Part shown: positions 5,709 to 8,820 of the stretch, one piece after another
How positions within the stretch are numbered: the stretch's first letter is position 1
Layout: every line of letters begins with the position of its first letter
Source: Betaproteobacteria bacterium
Lineage (GTDB): Bacteria; Pseudomonadota; Gammaproteobacteria; Burkholderiales; Burkholderiaceae_C
Assembly: GCA_009923895.1 (NCBI GenBank)
Contig: RFSP01000065.1
Coordinates: 1-8,820, forward strand
Reading direction: 5' to 3'
Length of the DNA: 8,820 nucleotides
Program-made: the position numbers and the translations under genes
The notes under the pieces: generated by a model
Seen by the model: only the letters and a program-made list of their open reading frames with translations
Database searches by the model: none
What the model was told of the DNA's origin: nothing

Positions 5709-6863
5709 TCAACCTTCAAACTCTTTGCGCAGTGCCGCGCCGTGGGCGTTCAGATCTGGCGCCTGTGAGAAGCGCTCGGTATCCCACTCCATGAGCCATG
5801 GCGAAGCGGGCACCTCCACCTCTTTGCCATGAACCGGCATGCGACGGGTTCGAAGTTGCGAATGCGAGATCAGGTCATGCACGGAGTTGATCTGACCAAA
5901 GGCGGTCTGGGCGGTCGTTAAACGATCGATCAGATCGCCGCTGGGCAGTTGGCCGAAAATCTCGGAAACCACACCGTCGACGAAAGCCCGGTTTTGCACC
6001 CGAGCGGCATTGTTGACGCAGCGTTCATCGCTCAGCAAGTCGGGCCTTTGCAGCACGATCTGGCAAAAGTCCGCCCACTCGCGCTCGTTTTGAACGGAGA
6101 TGACGATATCCCGGCCATCGGCACAAGTAAATCCACCATATGGTGCGATTGACGGGTGCTTCAGCCCCAAGCGCTCTGGAGCCTTTCCGCCATAGCGAGC
6201 CTGCAGATAAGGCACGCTCATGAGCTCTGCTGCCGAGCCGAAGAGCGACACCTTGACGCCTGACCCTTTGCCGGTACGTTGACGCTGGATCAGCGCTTGC
6301 TGAATGCCAATGATCGCGTTCATGCCTGCTGTGATGTCGCAAAGGGAGACTCCAATGCGGCCCCACTCTCCTGGCGCGCCACTCACGGCCACGAGGCCAC
6401 TTTCAGCCTGTACAAGCAGGTCATAAGCCTTTAGGCCAAAAAAGCGGCCGTCATCGCCGTAGCCACTGATATCGCAAGTAATGAGACGGGGATACTCCTC
6501 TCGCAACGACTCAGAACCCAGTCCCAATCTCTCCGTGGCCCCTGGGGCAAGGTTTTGAATGAGGACATCGGCTTTGGCAATCATCCGTCGAAGCAAATCA
6601 CGGTCTTTGTCGTCTTTGAGATTGAGGGAAATCGACTCCTTGCCTCGATTGATCCACACCCAGTAAGACGATTCGCCATGGACCGCATGGTCGTAGCCTC
6701 GAGCAAAATCTCCTTCATGACGCTCGACTTTGATGACGCGGGCGCCGGCATCCGCCAATCGGCTGCTGCAATACGGGGCGGCCACCGCTTGTTCTAACGC
6801 CACCACAAGGATGCCCTCCAAGGGTCGCTGAATCGGTGAGGTGGCTTCGCTGGCTGAACTCAT
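5709..6863 (-). CDS. Class III (CaiB/BaiF family) CoA-transferase (384 aa)
   Basis: Moves CoA between a CoA thioester and a free carboxylic acid through an aspartyl-CoA intermediate. Family features include the N-terminal LEGILVVALEQAVAAPYCSSRLADAGARVIKVE-type block (residues 15-47), NRGKESISLNL (72-82), ADVLIQNLAPGATERLGL (98-115) and ITCDISGYGDDG (128-139). The nucleophilic Asp of the family (Asp169 in formyl-CoA transferase) aligns with Asp176 in SLCDITAGM. The C-terminus keeps the family's SQLRTRRM segment (335-342). The frame continues upstream to 6911, but the ATG at 6863 is preceded on its own strand by AGGAG at a good distance and gives the family-normal length. The gene is convergent with the acyl-CoA dehydrogenase (46 bases apart) and divergent from the transporter operon. 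Donor and acceptor are unknown; succinyl-CoA-linked activation of an imported acid would fit the context. Confidence 0.93.
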   Translation of the reverse strand: MSSASEATSPIQRPLEGILVVALEQAVAAPYCSSRLADAGARVIKVERHEGDFARGYDHAVHGESSYWVWINRGKESISLNLKDDKDRDLLRRMIAKADVLIQNLAPGATERLGLGSESLREEYPRLITCDISGYGDDGRFFGLKAYDLLVQAESGLVAVSGAPGEWGRIGVSLCDITAGMNAIIGIQQALIQRQRTGKGSGVKVSLFGSAAELMSVPYLQARYGGKAPERLGLKHPSIAPYGGFTCADGRDIVISVQNEREWADFCQIVLQRPDLLSDERCVNNAARVQNRAFVDGVVSEIFGQLPSGDLIDRLTTAQTAFGQINSVHDLISHSQLRTRRMPVHGKEVEVPASPWLMEWDTERFSQAPDLNAHGAALRKEFEG

Positions 6864-7060
6864 GAACACTCCTGAACGAACGCGAAGATTGTGTGCAACT
6901 GCCTGAGACAAGGGAATTCAAATTGCGCGAATCCAGTATTGCAGACTGAACAACACGCACGTTGCCGGTAAGGCAACACAGCGTGAATGTTTTTGAAATT
7001 GCCATCGCCCTGACCTGCCGCCACAGTTCGCCCCCATCGATCAACGACCTGGAGGCAAGC
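6864..7060. other. Divergent intergenic region between the CoA-transferase and transporter genes
   Basis: About 197 bases carry divergent start signals at both ends: a Shine-Dalgarno on the minus strand before 6863 and GGAGG before 7061. The inverted repeat at 6954-6985 is the main structure. I could not find a -35/-10 pair on either strand that I would defend. An ORF start at 6911 on the minus strand and one at 6962 on the plus strand lie here, but both are in-frame extensions without family sequence. Confidence 0.55.
6954..6985. promoter_or_regulatory. 32-bp imperfect inverted repeat in the divergent intergenic region
   Basis: The inner arms GTTGCC (6961-6966) and GGCAAC (6972-6977) are perfect around a five-base loop. 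Outer arms CACGC (6954-6958) and GCGTG (6981-6985) extend the symmetry with a one-base offset (AC against ACA). The element lies between the divergent CoA-transferase and transporter genes, 75 bases before the binding-protein start. It could be an operator for one of the nearby regulators. A TTTTT run at about 6990-6994 follows three to four bases after the stem, so a forward-strand attenuator-like hairpin is an alternative. Confidence 0.5.
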
Positions 7061-8254
7061 ATGTCGATTTCTCGTATTGGCACGATGGCGCTCATTGCGG
7101 CGACCACTCTTTTCGCAACGTCAGCGCAGGCCCAAGGCCGCGAAGTCAAGATCTACGGCTTTGGCGCAAAGAGCGGTGTGGTCCGCATCTTTGGCCTCAA
7201 CAGCGAAGCCGCCATGAAGGCCGCAGCTGATCAAATCAACAAGGCTGGCGGCGTCACGCTGGGTGATGGCACCAAAGCCAAGTTGGTCATTGAATACCTG
7301 GACGACCGTTGCACTGCCGAAGAAGGCATCAACGCCCTGCGCCGTATTGCCGCGCAGCCCGACGCCTTCGTGGCGGTGGGCCCCACTTGCAGCAACGTGG
7401 CCGAGCCCGTCTTTGGCATTTTGCAGAAGAAGGTCGGTGACGCAGGCGACACCGGTCTGCAATTCCCGGTGTACACCGATGTGGCCGCCAAGGGCGGTTT
7501 GGCGTCGATGTCGCAATGGGCTTTCCGCAATGTGCCCAGCGAAGCAGCCATGTACAAGAGCTTGTTTGACTGGATCAAGGCAACCCACCCTGAAGTCAAG
7601 ACCATCTGGGGAGGCGTGGAAAAGGACTTTGCGCACAGCAATGCCACGTTCGGTGTCATGAAGGACCTGGCCAGCAAGGCCGGATTTGAAGTCAAGGGGC
7701 AAAGTGAGTGGCTTTTGGCGGACACCACCTTCTCAACCCAAGTGCGTGAACTGCGCCGAGGCGAGGCTGATCTGGTGATGATTTCTGCGCACCCCTTCAC
7801 GACCTGTGGTGTGCTCAAAGAAATGCAACGACAGGGCGTCAAGCCCAAGATGATGGTGGGCCTGACCAGCTCCTCCAGCATGGAAACGCTGCAAGGCTGC
7901 GCCGCGCAGGCCGAAGGCATGCTCATCCCGACCAGCTTTGCACCGGTGACCGCCGATGCACGCAAGGCCGCGGGTGCCCTGCAAGCCGCCGGAGCCAGCA
8001 TGGACCTTCACAACGCCGCCGCTTGGGAAAATATCTACACGCTCAAGGAGCTGATCGAGAAGGCCAAGATCATGGCCAAGCCCGACACGATTCAAGCCGA
8101 TCGTCAAAAGATTCGCGAAGCCTTGGCCAATGCAAAAGAGACGTCAGGACTGCTGGGCAAGGTCGGTCGCACCGACGACCGCGAGGCCGTCAAGCCCTTC
8201 TTGTTCGTGAAGGCCACCAAGGGCGAATGGGCGGTGGCTCATAAGCCCAACTGA
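7061..8254 (+). CDS. LivK-type periplasmic substrate-binding protein of a branched-chain amino acid-type ABC transporter (397 aa)
   Basis: Sec signal peptide at residues 1-24: Arg near the N-terminus, hydrophobic core GTMALIAATTLFA, and an AXA-type cleavage site in SAQA|QG. The mature part is a type I periplasmic binding fold. It includes the KIYGFGAKSGV opening strand, LNSEAAMKAAADQINKAGGV (46-65), a DDRCTAEEGINALRRI segment (81-96) and VAVGPTCSNVAEPVFGIL (104-121), all in LivK/Peripla_BP_6 order. The ligand strand and hinge follow with SAHPFTTCGVLKEMQRQGV (242-260). Such proteins in Burkholderiales bind amino acids but also aromatic acids and other carboxylates. The frame extends upstream to 6962, but GGAGG (7051-7055) before this ATG and the signal peptide fix the start. 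The permease gene follows after 49 bases without a clear terminator. The ligand is not deducible from the sequence. Confidence 0.95.
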   Translation: MSISRIGTMALIAATTLFATSAQAQGREVKIYGFGAKSGVVRIFGLNSEAAMKAAADQINKAGGVTLGDGTKAKLVIEYLDDRCTAEEGINALRRIAAQPDAFVAVGPTCSNVAEPVFGILQKKVGDAGDTGLQFPVYTDVAAKGGLASMSQWAFRNVPSEAAMYKSLFDWIKATHPEVKTIWGGVEKDFAHSNATFGVMKDLASKAGFEVKGQSEWLLADTTFSTQVRELRRGEADLVMISAHPFTTCGVLKEMQRQGVKPKMMVGLTSSSSMETLQGCAAQAEGMLIPTSFAPVTADARKAAGALQAAGASMDLHNAAAWENIYTLKELIEKAKIMAKPDTIQADRQKIREALANAKETSGLLGKVGRTDDREAVKPFLFVKATKGEWAVAHKPN

Positions 8255-8303
8255 TCCCTCCTTCACAGCCTGACTGAATCAAGGGTTCTCTCGGAGGCCG
8301 GCG

Positions 8304-8820
8304 ATGTCTTGGATCGATTTTCTGGATCTCATGCAGTCTCTCTTGGACGGCGTGATGTTTGGTGCCACCTACGCGCTCATCGGCATCGGCTTCACACTGA
8401 TCTTTGGGGTCATGCACAAGATCAACCTGTCTTACGCGGCGGCGTCCGTCGGGGCCGCCTATTTGAGTCTGCTGATCGTCCAAGTGGCGCCCGCACCTGC
8501 GGTGTACCTGCTGGCGGCGCTGAGCGGCGGGGTGTTGGGCGCCTTGGTGTACTACCTGTGCTTCCGCTTCCTGCCTCTGAGTCAACCGCTGGCCACCTTG
8601 ATGTCCACAGTCGGCATGTTGCTGGTGCTGGAAGAGGCCATTGTTCACGCCACGGCCGGCATGCCGCAAAACTATCCGGCAGCCTTTGCCGGCGTGGTGT
8701 TTGATATCGGCTCTTTCATGCTGCGTGGCGACTTGCTGTTTGTGTTTGCGCTGGGCTGCGCTGCCATGCTGGGTTTGAAGCTCATGCTGGAAAGAACCCG
8801 ATTGGGTCTGGCCACACGGG
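8304..8820 (+). CDS. LivH-type ABC transporter inner-membrane permease, N-terminal 172 residues (3' truncated by window edge)
   Basis: The ATG at 8304 has GGAGG (8292-8296) seven bases upstream, and the frame is open to the window end. The translation starts MSWIDFLDLMQSLLDGVMFG and continues with ATYALIGIGFTLIFGVMHKINLS (residues 21-43). That is the LivH hallmark, compare LTLIFGVLGxINFAHG in characterised homologues. Several membrane segments follow: about 18-36, 42-60, 64-86, 92-112 and 140-160. Near residues 93-109 QPLATLMSTVGMLLVLE is the conserved helix of the family. The segment after KINL reads SYAAASVGAAY rather than the common FAHGxxxMLGAY, so a family-typical His-Gly pair is absent. 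It presumably forms the membrane channel with a LivM partner and LivG/LivF ATPases encoded beyond the right edge. Confidence 0.93.
   Translation, partial: MSWIDFLDLMQSLLDGVMFGATYALIGIGFTLIFGVMHKINLSYAAASVGAAYLSLLIVQVAPAPAVYLLAALSGGVLGALVYYLCFRFLPLSQPLATLMSTVGMLLVLEEAIVHATAGMPQNYPAAFAGVVFDIGSFMLRGDLLFVFALGCAAMLGLKLMLERTRLGLATR

Noticed and set aside
6962..7060. 33-residue N-terminal extension of the binding protein
   Set aside because: It would bury the signal peptide inside the protein and overlap the inverted repeat; GGAGG and the signal sequence support 7061.
8309..8704. 131-residue plus-strand frame at the right end
   Set aside because: It is an out-of-frame shadow of the LivH-type gene that begins at 8304.

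Overview
The window looks like a chromosomal segment from a betaproteobacterium, most likely of the order Burkholderiales (Comamonadaceae-like). This is inferred from moderately high GC, tight gene packing and the gene set: tripartite-free carboxylate/aromatic catabolism genes, IclR and MarR regulators, a class III CoA-transferase and a branched-chain-amino-acid-type ABC transporter. No rRNA, tRNA, insertion sequence, CRISPR array or phage gene is visible.

Layout. (1) Bases 1-3328 read as one forward operon. It holds the 3' end of an amidohydrolase-2-type gene (its stop overlaps the next start by one base), an SDR-fold protein, a PaaK-like AMP-forming acyl-CoA ligase, and an IclR-family regulator whose start lies one base after the ligase stop. 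(2) Bases 3329-3550 are intergenic, with a degenerate 10-bp repeat, a good candidate extended -10 promoter and a small palindrome at the predicted transcription start. (3) Bases 3551-5662 read as a second forward operon: a small MarR-like winged-helix protein, a small integral membrane protein with a MASE1-like look, and an acyl-CoA dehydrogenase. (4) A class III (CaiB/BaiF) CoA-transferase lies on the minus strand at 5709-6863, convergent with the dehydrogenase. (5) Divergent from it, across a roughly 200-bp region with a 32-bp imperfect inverted repeat, an ABC transporter operon begins: a periplasmic LivK-type binding protein (7061-8254) and a LivH-type permease that runs off the right edge (8304 onward).

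How the parts could work together (inference). A carboxylic acid, possibly aromatic or aryl-aliphatic, is imported by the Liv-type transporter. It is activated to a CoA thioester by the PaaK-like ligase and/or by CoA transfer, oxidised by the acyl-CoA dehydrogenase, and processed further by the SDR and the amidohydrolase-like enzyme. The IclR and MarR proteins are candidate effector-responsive switches. The substrate cannot be read from the sequence.

Most notable points: the SDR lacks the residues of the Ser-Tyr-Lys triad by my alignment; the acyl-CoA dehydrogenase has Pro at the usual catalytic Glu position but a Glu at the isovaleryl-CoA-dehydrogenase position; and a MarR-like protein is paired with an orphan multi-pass membrane protein.
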